This document shows positions 56,901 to 63,226 of a stretch of 64,000 nucleotides of DNA, piece after piece. The DNA lies in contig VFFE01007669.1 of assembly GCA_008921705.1 (NCBI GenBank), positions 4,903,265-4,967,264 of the forward strand, given 5' to 3'. This stretch comes from Burhinus oedicnemus. Taxonomy: Eukaryota; Chordata; Aves; Charadriiformes; Burhinidae. The first letter of the stretch is position 1, and each line of letters begins with the position of its first letter. Position numbers and translations under genes: made by a program. Under the pieces are notes generated by a model, which did no database searches, was not told where the DNA came from, and saw only the letters and a list, made by a program, of their open reading frames with translations.

Positions 56901-59900
56901 AAAGGAATCTTTAAAAGTAATTTAAGAAATAAGAGTTATTTTCTTTTGATTCTGAAAGAAAGGCATAAAATCCTGTCTAAAAAACCCTTCAGAAAACCAA
57001 AGGATCCTTTAACAGATTAGGACGTGGCATCATAAGAAAAAGAACCCAAGACCTTATTCTTGAAAGTTATTTTTCTGTTACATAAGGAAAGAATAACACA
57101 GCAAAATGTCAACCCTCGTACAAAAACAAGTACTCTTTTGAGCAACCAATGTTTACAAGTTAATAGTAATAATAAGCCCACCTCACTCACTTTTGATATC
57201 AAGCTTGATGCCAAGGGAAACAATTATAAATAATTTATTCTCCAGCTAAGGCTCCTCATACTGGTTCCTCCTTCCTCACCTCCACCCTAGATACTGCTCA
57301 CCAACAGATTTTATACCTGGACTTAAAGAAGGTGGGGACTGCTTCCAGATTGAAGGCCCTTATCTCCCTGGAACCAAGCTGACCTCGATAACTTTTTGCT
57401 CATCATTTAACGCAGCTCTGAATTTACAAGTGGAAGACATTAGAGACTCATTCTTGTCTATCCTTCTATTTAAGCTGTATTAGCGATCTGTACAAGGCTA
57501 TTTGACCAGCTATTCTGTAACTCCCTATACATACATACTGCAGCAGGTAGAGGAATATTGATGGATGTAAAAAGATAAAGAAAATAGACACTGATTTTCT
57601 TCTTCCTGAGGTAACAAGAAAGGATCTTTACTTAGACAAGAGCTTACAAATAGAGGAAATGCGAGAGTTCGAGTAGGAAAACCAAACAAAACTCCCAACC
57701 ACAGCTGCTCATCACATGGCACGTGCAAAGACCTACGTGTCCCAGGGATGAGGGCTTTCCGCAGCACCTCCCCAGTGCAGCTAGGGAAGCTCTATTCGAG
57801 CTACAAACTCTGTGCCTCAGCATTTACAATGAATTTTTTTCCCCGATCAGAGATGATTCAGATAACTAACAAGGGATTTAAAAACATCACTTGGCATCTG
57901 ATATGCTGATGGATTGCTCTCTAGTCTCCAGCACTGTCTGATGATCACTGTCCTGGCACAGGAACAGGCATGCACAGGCCCAAAGCAACTAATATACCAT
58001 AACCTGCTACCCCGAGGTGGTCTGTTTGTAAGTCAAATCTTCTAACTTGTTTTCTTAAAGGCACCTTAAAAACCCAAATATCTCTCCCCATTTATCTGTC
58101 ACATTGTACAGCCACCATTTCTCAAAATAAATTCTATTTGCAACAATCCCAAGATTCATTATTCTGAGGATCATACCGGGGCATTCATTAAACCTGTTTT
58201 TATTTATTTCTCCCTGCGAATTTCTCAATATATGCCCTGACTAAAAGCAGAGTGACTGTAAATAAAGGCCTTTAATAAGAAGACATAAACAAACTCTGAC
58301 AGATTCAGTACAGCTCAGTAATTTTCCATGACAGTCCATGGGAGTATGACACTGCAGTTGAAAAAATACTGCAAGCAGCTCAAGCTCTCTTCTAGCTCTG
58401 TATTTTAGTTTCTATGGTGACAACCCATTGCCTAAGTGGTGCCAAGTTTGTCATTATATGTAACCAAAGTAAGCAAAAAGGGGGATCACTGAATGCTCAC
58501 AGTCTGCTTGATCTTCACTAATACAAAACTGAACTTGGGGGGGAAAAACAAAAACAAAACAATCAAAAAAGAAAGTAAAAATTGCAGCCTGACTGTATCA
58601 GCATCATCAGTCTATAAGACAAGTCATTTCAGTTATCACACCATCCATTAATAAACTTCATGGGTCCCCAATGCCATTATGGATTTGAGGAGAAGAAAAC
58701 AGTCACTCAGAACAAGAAAGAACTGGAAACATAACATTTATCTTCATAATTACGTTAGCCCCGGAACTTAACTGAAAACTTAAAGTGCCCACAATAGATC
58801 CTTGAAAATATCACATCCTTTATAGGGGGAAAGAAATTACTTTACCCTTTTCTATATGAAAAGTTACTTGATTTATTGATTCTCATGCTTCTCCTGTACA
58901 TAAATCTAACACTACTGAGTACCACAATAACAAGTAGGTGTCCAAGATGTAGCTGTTTTATCTAAAGCAGTCATTCAGTCTGTCATTTTCCGAAAGACCA
59001 TTTTACATGCTAACCCTTGACTGTTTCTCTCATTTACTGAACTATTACAAGGGATGTTGAAAATTAAACCAGAGTGACCACTTGTAATAAAAAATTAATT
59101 TTACTTTGTAAAATATGTAACTTTTAAAAGGTATTAAATCTATTTGTATTTTTTTAATGTTTAATTTTCAAGTACAGTGTAGGTCTTGGACATATCAGAC
59201 AGAACTTAGTGAAAAATTTATTTTCAAACAAATAAAAATAGCAGGATAAATAAAGGTAATCCAGAAACCTACTGAGTCAGACAGCTGCATGTTTCTACCC
59301 AAATTTCTAGAAACATAATCATATAGTCCGGTCACATTAACCATTAATACATCAAAATAATGCATGGAGTATTACCCAGGAGTATTCTTGTCCATTCCAG
59401 CCTGTGCCCTGTCTCTACTTCAGTGAACGTGGTTCTGACGACCCCACTCTCCACACCCCAACCTTCTAACCCTATCCACCTATTGCTTCAAATGCCACGT
59501 TTCAGTCTTTTGCACTAACCAGTTACCAATCTCTTCCCACTGCCCCACTCTACCCAACTCATCTTTCTGGCTGGCTCTATTACATCCCCCAAATGTCAGT
59601 CTCTGCCTTACTTGTGCCCTCCTAGCATTTGCATTCCTATTCCACATTCTCCTTCTCCTATCAGCTCCCAAGACCCCATTCTCCCCCACTGAGATTTTCA
59701 CTAAAAATTGGTTCTTTCATTTGCTACTCTTCTCTGAGTATTTCTGTCCTGACAACCCAGTTCTTTCCTAACATCCCCAACTTGCCAGCTTGTCTTCCCA
59801 CATCAACTATTCACTTGACTTGGCATCTCGCTTTTGCTTACTACTACATTGACCAGGTGGTTTCTCCTTCCGGTCCCCGTTTTCAACTCTGCCCCTGCCA

Positions 59901-62900
59901 ATCCTAGTTTTCACCTCTACTTCTCAGCTCAAGTTGCTGTCCTCTAGGCATTGGAACTGGACGATCCCTCCTCCATAGGACTCACATGCCAACACAGCAG
60001 CTGCTGAAAGCAGAAGAGAAACAGGCTCTCTGCATTCGGTTTCAGTAGTGCTGGTATCTGAGTCACCATCCCTAGATGTGTTTAAAAGTCATGTAGATGT
60101 GGTGCTTAGAGACATGGTTTAGTGGCAGACCTGGTAGAGTAGGGTCAATGGCTGGACTAGATGATCTTAAAGGTCTTTTCCAACCTAAACAATTCTACGA
60201 TTCTATATTCTGGGTGTTCTCAGGAGTCATTATGCCCCAACCTCAATCTCAAAACTGTCTGAGCTTTTTCCCCAAAAAAGAGCCCAAGACAGACATCTGG
60301 CATGCAGGTTTTCAGGCTATGTTATAAGAAAATATGAGTATGATTTTTAAAATATTAAAAAATATTAAAAAATAAAAACAGAATTTTAAAATTGAATGTG
60401 TCTGACAAGCAAAAAAAGGCAGCATTACCAAATGCACATATAGTAAACAAACAAAAATAATCGTGGTGTGATGTACACAGGTGAATGAACAGACCATACA
60501 AATAAAAAAAATTTTCTAACTCATCTTGAGGTTGCACAGTGAAGCCTCAAAAGTTAGCACAATCTTAATTCTGTATTTTTGTATATATGAGTGGCATACA
60601 TGGCAATATGAAGGTAAGCATGTATGTCATAAAATTATGAAAGTTTTCTAATTTAAACATCTAAATTAGCAAGGTGCAAGTTCTTACTCAGTATCAGTGT
60701 AAATCACATACATACAAAATGGATAAAGAAGAGAACTGTAGAATTAAGACTTACTTCTTTTAATAAGTAATTCATGCAAAGACCTAGAGACAGATCAATC
60801 AATAGATTCACAACACACACTGCCTTTCTACCGCCCCCTTACTTTGTTATTAAAGTTACCTTTCTTCTTTATCCAAAGTTTTCTTCTCTGCAGAACTGAT
60901 CTTTTTTGGTGGGACAGGAGGTGTCACCTTTCTGCATATCTCTTCAATTATACGTTTATTCAATCTGCTCTGTACAGCAGCTTTCAATAAAATTCTTTCT
61001 ACTGCCGTCATTCCATCGCCGTGAGAGTATCTTGGAATTTCTGGGTGGATTAAAACATCCACATCATCCAACCACGGAGGATAGTAAGAGTTTTGTTTTC
61101 CTGAGAGTTTGTGATGCAATTTAATCAGCAAGGACAGTATGCTTTCCTTGACTTCTAGAATGGCTGTGGTTAGCTGTGGAGTTGCACCAGGTGCTGACCA
61201 TTTCATTGATGTTTTGGGCCGAACCACTTGATTTGCCTCACTGGTGTTCCGATTGATGATCTCCTGAAATTTCTTTCTACGTTCTGCGACCAAACTGAAC
61301 ACTTGAGCTGTCCCCGAGTTCTTGGGAAAAAGATTACAGTGTTTAATTTTAAAAACTACAACTATAAACAACATACATTTAGAAAACTATAGAAAGTATT
61401 TTAAACTAGGAGGAAAAGCACAAAAGATTTGAAGTTTCCTCTCGCCTTCCAAAATGTATTGAAATTTGGTATAGCAAAATACTAACCCTGCATATCATAT
61501 TTTTATACAAATCTGTTATAAACAGCTGCATAAAAAAACAAGTACAAAATGAAAATGTCATCCATACCAAAACAACTAACAACTGGCGTTGCTTTAGTCA
61601 AACTTAGAATTCTGTTCACCAAGTAATATTTCCTTACTTTTTCTGGATTATTCATAATTTTGGTATCTTTATGTCATTTAAATGTCTTTATTAAAGTCTA
61701 CTAAGCACTGCTGCACAATGTAACTCGTAATCCCAGAGGGGAACACAGGTGAGCCCACACATCCCCATGGGCATTATCAATTTTGTGTGGATTTACTAGC
61801 TGAGATCCAAAAGCAGCATACCCATTTTTGCAAGCAGAGCTTGCTATTCAGGGCACATGAGCATATGAGTGCAGTTACTACATTAATGACAAAGTCCATT
61901 CAGATGTTTCTATTCTGTGCTATCCTTGCTTTCAGTCCCAAATTAAGGATACATGGAATCAACTCGCATATACTGAATGCATAGCAGAGGAATGTTCCTG
62001 AACATTTCGAACATGAAATTCAGAACGCTTTAACGTCTTACCCTCTCCTTCTCAGAAGGCTGGGCAACCAAGAGATACCAAATACTTCAGAGTTCAAACA
62101 TAAAAATGGGATTCTGACAATCACCTCACCTACCTTCCTTGCGTTTTAATCTATTTCATCTTGCCTACCTACTTTAAATTTTGATCTATTTTTCTAACAT
62201 TAACATGCAAAAGAAATATCCATTGCATTTCACTACATCTGGCATACAATAAAATGAAGTGTTGTATACAAAACCAATCCTGATGCAGAGATTATATTAT
62301 CTACTGGCTATAAATCTTTCAGGATCCCACCATTTACATATTCATTTTGCTTTCACAAAAAAACCAAATAAACTTGCCATCAATGATTTCAAATGCACTT
62401 TCAATGTAAGGTTAAACCTACCTAGATTCAAAAAAGCTAGGACTACTCTACATTATTAAATGTTAGTAATACCTTGGCAAGACAAAACAGGCCTAAACAC
62501 AAAAGGTCAAGCAGTAAGCTATCAATGACATTTTGTATTTGATAAAAAGCTTTTATTTTGAAATATGTAATAAAAATGCATTTAAAAAAATTAAAAAGCA
62601 TTTCTTTGCTCAGAAGTCTACTACCTAAGATTACAATCAAGAATATGAAAAAAGCATGAGTCCTTGCAATATGAATTAAAAGAAAATTCAGGAAATTTAG
62701 ACGATTTCACTGAATGTTAAGGTGAGCACAATTAAAGCCATGTTGCTAGTTAATTGCTTAGGAGAACAAACTGCACACAGATCTACCTCTCTCTGGAGGC
62801 TCTTCCGCCTTGAACTCTGGTAGATTGAGGACAAAAAAAAAAAAAAGTCATTAAATATATCATTTGGAAGGAGGTATCATTTGAAATAACTTTTATTTCT

Positions 62901-63226
62901 GTTATCAGTACACTTAGGAAAGATTACTGGAGAAAATAAAATATCCTAAAAAATTCATACAAACAGTAAAAAAATAATCCTAACAAAAAAAGCCAAAACA
63001 GGCAATAACTTAAACTAATCTAGGAAAAGGACCAGTATTTGTATATACTTACTTGTGATGAAGCTAAACCATCAGAACTTGTACTTGCAGGTGGTTCCCT
63101 CTTCACCTCTGGAGCAGTTTCTGGTACTCTTACTCGGACATAGTTAATGAAGTGACGCATGTTAGAAATCAAGTTACTACCTGGAAACCAACTATCATGG
63201 CAACGCTCTTGTCCACCTGCAGACTC
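26..63226 (-). CDS. UBR3: UBR3, partial coding region (17 exons, C-terminal half)
   Basis: Minus-strand spliced coding region of UBR3, a cytosolic RING-type E3 ubiquitin ligase of the UBR-box family. Known for the family: UBR3 works with UBE2A/UBE2B-type E2 enzymes, and has been linked to APE1 turnover, sensory neurons and Hedgehog signalling. Seen here: seventeen exons total 2,618 bp with matching phases throughout. Their translation follows the human protein closely from about residue 980 to about residue 1850 (numbers from memory, approximate). The RING signature ([19 protein letters not shown]) and the C-terminal Cys-rich module are both intact. No stop codon or frameshift interrupts any exon, so this is a functional gene and not a pseudogene. 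The UBR box and first exons lie right of base 64000. The final exon with the stop codon lies left of base 1. Confidence 0.97.
166..1762 (-). other. UBR3: UBR3 intron e16-e17
   Basis: 1,597 bp, GT-AG. Apart from one CR1 tail at 1612-1670 I see only AT-rich unique sequence. The short open frames at 1041-1226 and 1303-1500 on the plus strand have no recognisable content. Confidence 0.9.
1612..1670 (+). mobile_element. CR1 3'-end fragment
   Basis: Reads ttggactagatgacctttaa, then a run equivalent to aggtctcttccaacccaaac, ending near tttatgatt. This is the stereotyped 3' tail of avian CR1 non-LTR retrotransposons. Only about 60 bases survive. It lies antisense to UBR3 in an intron. Confidence 0.9.
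1763..1972 (-). CDS. UBR3: UBR3 exon e16 (Cys-rich terminal module)
   Basis: 210 bp, 70 codons, phase 0 at both ends. The acceptor is tatttgtag and the donor gtaaga. It encodes [20 protein letters not shown], then [40 protein letters not shown] and [10 protein letters not shown]. The run of CxxC pairs (CTVC, CLVC, CC, CEC) is the zinc-binding cluster that ends UBR-type ligases and is thought to pack against the rest of the C-terminal region. It is almost identical to human. Confidence 0.98.
1973..3643 (-). other. UBR3: UBR3 intron e15-e16
   Basis: 1,671 bp, GT-AG. It contains an A-rich purine tract at 2768-2815. Nothing else is recognisable. Confidence 0.9.
2768..2815 (+). repeat. A-rich purine tract
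   Basis: Twenty A residues followed by A runs broken by single G residues. Frames through it give poly-Lys or poly-Phe and are not genes. Confidence 0.9.
3644..3820 (-). CDS. UBR3: UBR3 exon e15
   Basis: 177 bp, 59 codons, phase 0 at both ends. The acceptor is a weak tttcatacctaaaag and the donor gtatgt. It encodes [59 protein letters not shown]. The core [18 protein letters not shown] matches human. The start was placed at GAA so that the join with e14 reads SCQ|EDEEF as in human SCQ|EEEEF. The acceptor has several A residues just before AG, unlike its neighbours. Confidence 0.95.
3821..4681 (-). other. UBR3: UBR3 intron e14-e15
   Basis: 861 bp, GT-AG. The only structure is the A/C-rich island at 4028-4135. 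Confidence 0.9.
4028..4135 (+). repeat. A/C-rich low-complexity island
   Basis: About 108 bases almost free of T, with G rare, built of A runs separated by C, CC or CCCC. The open frames on both strands here (plus 3933-4157, minus 3939-4235) exist because such sequence lacks stop codons. Confidence 0.85.
4682..4792 (-). CDS. UBR3: UBR3 exon e14
   Basis: 111 bp, 37 codons, phase 0 at both ends. The acceptor is ttccttcccccgtag and the donor gtacag. It encodes [20 protein letters not shown] followed by [33 protein letters not shown] is identical to human. The start is about five residues shorter than the human form I remember (VNPIAWSPESMEK), which may be a real lineage difference or a different splice choice. 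Confidence 0.95.
4793..5295 (-). other. UBR3: UBR3 intron e13-e14
   Basis: 503 bp, GT-AG with a weak gtattg donor. Nothing else is seen. Confidence 0.9.
5296..5400 (-). CDS. UBR3: UBR3 exon e13
   Basis: 105 bp, 35 codons, phase 0 at both ends. The acceptor is ttcttatttgcag. It encodes [20 protein letters not shown] followed by [15 protein letters not shown]. Human has EKSYEVLLSFVISELFKGKLY at the core. The end was set at GTG|gtattg, a weak donor, because it makes TV|VNP match human M|VNP. No better GT lies nearby in frame. The first and last thirds are clearly more diverged than neighbouring exons, so this is one of the faster-evolving parts of the protein. Confidence 0.92.
5401..8943 (-). 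other. UBR3: UBR3 intron e12-e13
   Basis: 3,543 bp with a gttggt donor and gcag acceptor. About 6745-7170 is visibly richer in G and C than the rest and has short open frames on both strands with no recognisable product. I see no repeat family here. Confidence 0.88.
8944..9068 (-). CDS. UBR3: UBR3 exon e12
   Basis: 125 bp: two bases, then 41 codons. The acceptor is ctttgttttacag. The donor is gttggt, a GT donor with T at the third base. It encodes [40 protein letters not shown] and K, and matches human [30 protein letters not shown]. The hydrophobic [15 protein letters not shown] stretch is a buried helix of the C-terminal region rather than a membrane span (inference from the family's cytosolic location). 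Exon end is fixed by the human ALKK boundary. Confidence 0.97.
9121..9152 (+). repeat. Short tandem duplication (2 x 16 bp)
   Basis: ctgattatacagtctt is followed at once by ctgattatacagttat. The two copies differ at the end only. Confidence 0.8.
11299..11322 (+). repeat. T24 homopolymer
   Basis: Twenty-four T residues in a row on the plus strand. No retrocopy body is recognisable beside it. Confidence 0.9.
11617..11632 (-). promoter_or_regulatory. Candidate CTCF site
   Basis: The minus strand reads CCTCCACCAGGGGGGC, one G longer than the usual CCACCAGGGGGC core (equivalently one mismatch). The surrounding 40 bases are much GC-richer than the intron. Match by eye only; occupancy is unknown. 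Confidence 0.4.
16041..16141 (-). CDS. UBR3: UBR3 exon e11
   Basis: 101 bp: one base, 33 codons, one base. The acceptor is ggttttctttccag and the donor gtatgt. It encodes [20 protein letters not shown] followed by [13 protein letters not shown]. Human reads [20 protein letters not shown] here. The 5' end depends on the splice choice at e10. With a canonical GT donor at e10, the start would move inside to 16125 (after gaagag), dropping five residues. The strong pyrimidine tract and ccag make 16141 the better choice. The final G joins AA of e12 to give Glu. Confidence 0.92.
16142..24198 (-). other. UBR3: UBR3 intron e10-e11, probable GC-AG type
   Basis: 8,057 bp. The donor reads gcaagt and the acceptor ttttctttccag. 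Phase 2 on both sides is met only by this pair. Inside, about 16976-18240 is GC-richer than its surroundings but unrecognised, and 18340-18480 and 23010-23260 look like possible conserved non-coding stretches. Confidence 0.8.
24199..24304 (-). CDS. UBR3: UBR3 exon e10 (probable GC donor)
   Basis: 106 bp: two bases, 34 codons, two bases. The acceptor is cttcacctttcag. It encodes [34 protein letters not shown] and a split Glu codon. [25 protein letters not shown] is clearly UBR3. The 3' end was chosen at TCAGA|gcaagt, a GC donor, because it alone gives the phase needed by the acceptor of e11 and yields [13 protein letters not shown], which aligns with human NPQLGYEEQQPEVP. A canonical GT lies three bases further (donor gtattt, exon end 24196) but would require a different e11 acceptor. 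Confidence 0.9.
25760..25920. promoter_or_regulatory. Candidate conserved non-coding element
   Basis: A non-repetitive stretch rich in developmental factor motifs: TAATTAG (25828-25834), ATAATTGG, and at 25881-25896 TGATTG directly followed by CTGTCA and CACCTG (PBX-like, MEIS-like on the other strand, and E-box). There is no coding potential. Function is inferred only from motif density. Confidence 0.3.
26156..26175 (+). repeat. A20 homopolymer
   Basis: Twenty A residues, followed by aattaattaaccctc. No retrocopy upstream is recognisable. Confidence 0.9.
29432..29510 (+). repeat. A/C-rich low-complexity island
   Basis: Repeated aaacca and ccaacc-like words with almost no T. The same composition class as 4028-4135. 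Confidence 0.8.
29938..29955 (+). repeat. A18 homopolymer
   Basis: Eighteen A residues after a ggagg context. Confidence 0.85.
30581..30593 (+). repeat. (TA)n microsatellite
   Basis: Six to seven TA units. Another of similar length is at 55630-55641. Confidence 0.8.
32395..32460 (+). repeat. Tandem duplication, 2 x 33 bp
   Basis: Copies at 32395-32427 and 32428-32460 share 30 of 33 bases. Both end in tttttaaaagcaatagttg. The three differences sit together at positions 9 to 12 of the unit. Confidence 0.9.
32961..32990 (+). repeat. A30 homopolymer
   Basis: Thirty A residues after taagtacaag. It is the longest pure run in the window apart from the clipped run at the right edge. I see no coding retrocopy upstream. 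Confidence 0.9.
34886..34971 (-). CDS. UBR3: UBR3 exon e9
   Basis: 86 bp: one base, 28 codons, one base. The acceptor is ttcctgcag and the donor gtaagt. It encodes [20 protein letters not shown] followed by TAGKRSCL. Human reads [20 protein letters not shown] here, one conservative change. It is the start of the large C-terminal helical region conserved in UBR1/2/3-type ligases. The final base A joins AT of e10 to make the Asn of CLNQLF. The next exon is 10.6 kb downstream, the longest intron in the window. Confidence 0.96.
34972..40585 (-). other. UBR3: UBR3 intron e8-e9
   Basis: 5,614 bp, GT-AG (donor gtgggt). It contains a diverged CR1 piece at 39585-39750. The rest is AT-rich sequence without recognisable features. 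Confidence 0.88.
39585..39750 (-). mobile_element. Diverged CR1 fragment
   Basis: On the plus strand aatagaattacacaataatc, then aggttggaagagaattctga and gatggtccaacc, correspond to the reversed CR1 tail. The following 100 bases (ccaagtcttgaatatt and on) still resemble CR1 weakly. It is same-sense as UBR3 and older than the copy at 53745. Confidence 0.75.
40586..40722 (-). CDS. UBR3: UBR3 exon e8 (post-RING linker)
   Basis: 137 bp: 45 codons plus two bases. The acceptor is ttgttcatag and the donor gtgggt. It encodes [40 protein letters not shown] and MYSVA, then the split Arg codon. It matches human [20 protein letters not shown] and [14 protein letters not shown]. The donor has G rather than A at the third intron base, a common minor form. 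The exon links the RING to the C-terminal helical region. Confidence 0.97.
40723..41548 (-). other. UBR3: UBR3 intron e7-e8
   Basis: 826 bp, GT-AG. Nothing else is seen. Confidence 0.9.
41549..41749 (-). CDS. UBR3: UBR3 exon e7 (last RING cysteine pair)
   Basis: 201 bp, 67 codons, phase 0 at both ends. The acceptor is ttttctcgtag and the donor gtaagc. It encodes [20 protein letters not shown] then [20 protein letters not shown] and a helical tail [23 protein letters not shown] completes the RING-H2 finger. [19 protein letters not shown] is the stretch that best separates UBR3 from UBR1 and UBR2. The tail after the RING ([10 protein letters not shown] onward) is diverged from human but keeps the acidic helix. 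With e4 to e6 this finishes the catalytic domain. Confidence 0.98.
41750..43938 (-). other. UBR3: UBR3 intron e6-e7
   Basis: 2,189 bp, GT-AG. An A17 run lies at 43366-43382. Nothing else is recognisable. Confidence 0.88.
43939..44049 (-). CDS. UBR3: UBR3 exon e6 (central RING-H2 ligands)
   Basis: 111 bp, 37 codons, phase 0 at both ends. The acceptor is ttgttttag and the donor a perfect gtaagt. It encodes [20 protein letters not shown] followed by [28 protein letters not shown] supplies the central zinc ligands (Cys, His, His, Cys) of the RING-H2 finger, flanked by the conserved GWEGGVYVQ strand. The only change I see against human is Gln for Leu before AVSIG. Because it is symmetric (phase 0-0), skipping it would delete the RING core without shifting frame. 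Confidence 0.97.
44050..47505 (-). other. UBR3: UBR3 intron e5-e6
   Basis: 3,456 bp, GT-AG. It holds a short CR1 piece at 44208-44290 and a T14 run at 45937-45950. Confidence 0.88.
44208..44290 (-). mobile_element. CR1 3'-end fragment
   Basis: Plus strand ataggatcatttaggttgga, then aagacctttaagactgagtc and caaccattaacctagcactg, is the reversed tail of a CR1 subfamily common in birds. The match stops near 44290. It is same-sense as UBR3. Confidence 0.85.
47506..47639 (-). CDS. UBR3: UBR3 exon e5 (insert within the RING)
   Basis: 134 bp: two bases, then 44 codons. The acceptor is ttcttcacacag and the donor gtaagt. It encodes [40 protein letters not shown] and YFKD. UBR-family RING domains carry a long insertion between the first Cys pair and the CGH motif, and this exon is that insertion in UBR3. 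[13 protein letters not shown] is essentially invariant against human. It carries two more cysteines (GQC, DTC) that could contribute to zinc binding, although I cannot assign them. It ends exactly between codons, and e6 resumes with SSCLQAV. Confidence 0.97.
47640..48144 (-). other. UBR3: UBR3 intron e4-e5
   Basis: 505 bp, GT-AG. Short TA and CA dinucleotide stretches lie at about 47818-47845. Nothing else is seen. Confidence 0.88.
48145..48294 (-). CDS. UBR3: UBR3 exon e4 (first RING cysteine pair)
   Basis: 150 bp: two bases, 49 codons, one base. The acceptor is cctttcttag and the donor gtatga. It encodes [20 protein letters not shown], then [20 protein letters not shown] and LVVLLQASS. 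The CVIC pair inside [10 protein letters not shown] is the first zinc-ligand pair of the RING-H2 finger. The acidic, poorly conserved first 20 residues differ from human (PMEITTAEPQVSEA in human) while the RING part is almost unchanged, which is the expected pattern of a linker followed by a domain. The next exon is 505 bases further along the transcript. Confidence 0.97.
49603..49615 (-). promoter_or_regulatory. Candidate CTCF site
   Basis: The minus strand reads CCACTAGATGGTG, which fits the CTCF core CCASYAGRKGGC with one mismatch at the final C. By-eye match only. With the site at 11617-11632 it lies on the same strand. Confidence 0.4.
53745..53999 (+). mobile_element. CR1 fragment with remnant of ORF2 C-terminus
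   Basis: About 255 bases of 5'-truncated CR1. In one plus frame the translation still reads [20 protein letters not shown] and [20 protein letters not shown] before a stop, which is the C-terminal tail of the CR1 reverse transcriptase ORF. The DNA ends with the typical CR1 3' tail finishing in ccatgattctatgaaa. The copy is dead: it lacks the endonuclease and reverse transcriptase domains. It lies antisense to UBR3 and is the youngest-looking CR1 here. Confidence 0.95.
56481..56557 (+). repeat. G/T-rich low-complexity tract
   Basis: Starts GGGGAGGGG, then T runs broken by GGGG, GTTGTT units and GGG, ending in a T12-13 run. In the UBR3 transcript it appears as an A/C-rich tract about 90 bases after the e3 donor. 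Confidence 0.85.
56649..56737 (-). CDS. UBR3: UBR3 exon e3 (charged helix)
   Basis: 89 bp: one base, 29 codons, one base. The acceptor is ctttcactcag and the donor gtaagt. The translation is [20 protein letters not shown] followed by SFMETAMDV, matching human UBR3 residue for residue in this stretch. The Arg/Lys/Gln/Glu-rich heptad-like pattern with e2's tail (KKTLDKEER) predicts a long amphipathic or coiled-coil helix leading into the RING (inference). The junction codon with e4 reads GAA (Glu), where human has Asp (DVDSPEND). In the sense strand a 75-base A/C-rich tract lies about 90 bases after the donor. Confidence 0.97.
59380..60000. repeat. Pyrimidine-rich block, possible unclassified repeat
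   Basis: About 600 bases strongly skewed to C and T on the plus strand (ccccactctccacaccccaa and similar), unlike the AT-rich flanks. It ends close to a CR1 tail. I do not recognise the family. The open frame at 59629-59907 looks like a by-product of composition. Confidence 0.35.
60057..60207 (+). mobile_element. CR1 3'-end fragment
   Basis: Reads tgagtcaccatccctagatg, then tgtttaaaagtcatgtagat and gacatggttt, and ends ctggactagatgatcttaaa plus aattctacgattctat. These are standard landmarks of the last 150 bases of CR1. It is antisense to UBR3. Confidence 0.93.
60860..61320 (-). CDS. UBR3: UBR3 exon e2 (largest exon; helical region before the RING)
   Basis: 461 bp: 153 codons plus two bases (phase 2 end). 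The acceptor is tttttcccaag and the donor gtaact. It begins [20 protein letters not shown] and includes [51 protein letters not shown] and [11 protein letters not shown], all near-identical to human UBR3. The end is strongly charged ([11 protein letters not shown]) and continues as a Lys/Arg/Gln-rich helix in e3. The region lies just N-terminal to the RING and is conserved in the family; I assign it no separate catalytic role. It is by far the longest exon in the window. A CR1 fragment and a pyrimidine-rich block lie in the intron that follows. Confidence 0.98.
61321..63052 (-). other. UBR3: UBR3 intron e1-e2
   Basis: 1,732 bp, GT-AG. It contains the candidate 30-nt microexon at 62787-62816 and otherwise AT-rich sequence. 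Confidence 0.88.
62787..62816 (-). CDS. UBR3: Candidate 30-nt cassette microexon of UBR3
   Basis: A 30-nt open segment between e1 and e2, both of which meet at phase 0, so inclusion would keep frame. It would encode [10 protein letters not shown]. In the sense strand it is preceded by a long T tract (T14) and a pyrimidine-rich ctcaatctaccag acceptor, and followed by gtagat, an acceptable donor. The human protein as I remember it joins e1 and e2 directly (LGSLQ|NSGTAQ), so this would be an optional exon. The insert is basic and carries RRKS, which fits a basophilic kinase site of the RRxS type (inference). Expression cannot be shown from the genome alone. The alternative is a chance pair of splice-like sites. 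Confidence 0.55.
63053..63226 (-). CDS. UBR3: UBR3 exon e1 (linker before the RING-proximal helices)
   Basis: 174 bp, 58 codons, starting and ending at codon boundaries. The acceptor is tattttag and the donor is a perfect gtaagt. It encodes [19 protein letters not shown], then a segment with [19 protein letters not shown], and ends in a Ser-rich stretch SSDGLASSQ. This matches human UBR3 around [19 protein letters not shown] and its following [12 protein letters not shown] segment. The Ser/Thr-rich end is likely a flexible linker (inference). The downstream intron contains a candidate 30-nt microexon at the same phase, which would extend this linker. The preceding exon, expected to end in an acidic EEESDEE-like stretch, is not in the remaining 774 bases to the window edge. 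Confidence 0.96.

Larger units (their letters stand above)
56738..60859 (-). other. UBR3: UBR3 intron e2-e3
   Basis: 4,122 bp, GT-AG. It contains a pyrimidine-rich block at 59380-60000 and a CR1 tail at 60057-60207. 58120-58340 may be a conserved non-coding stretch. Confidence 0.88.
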
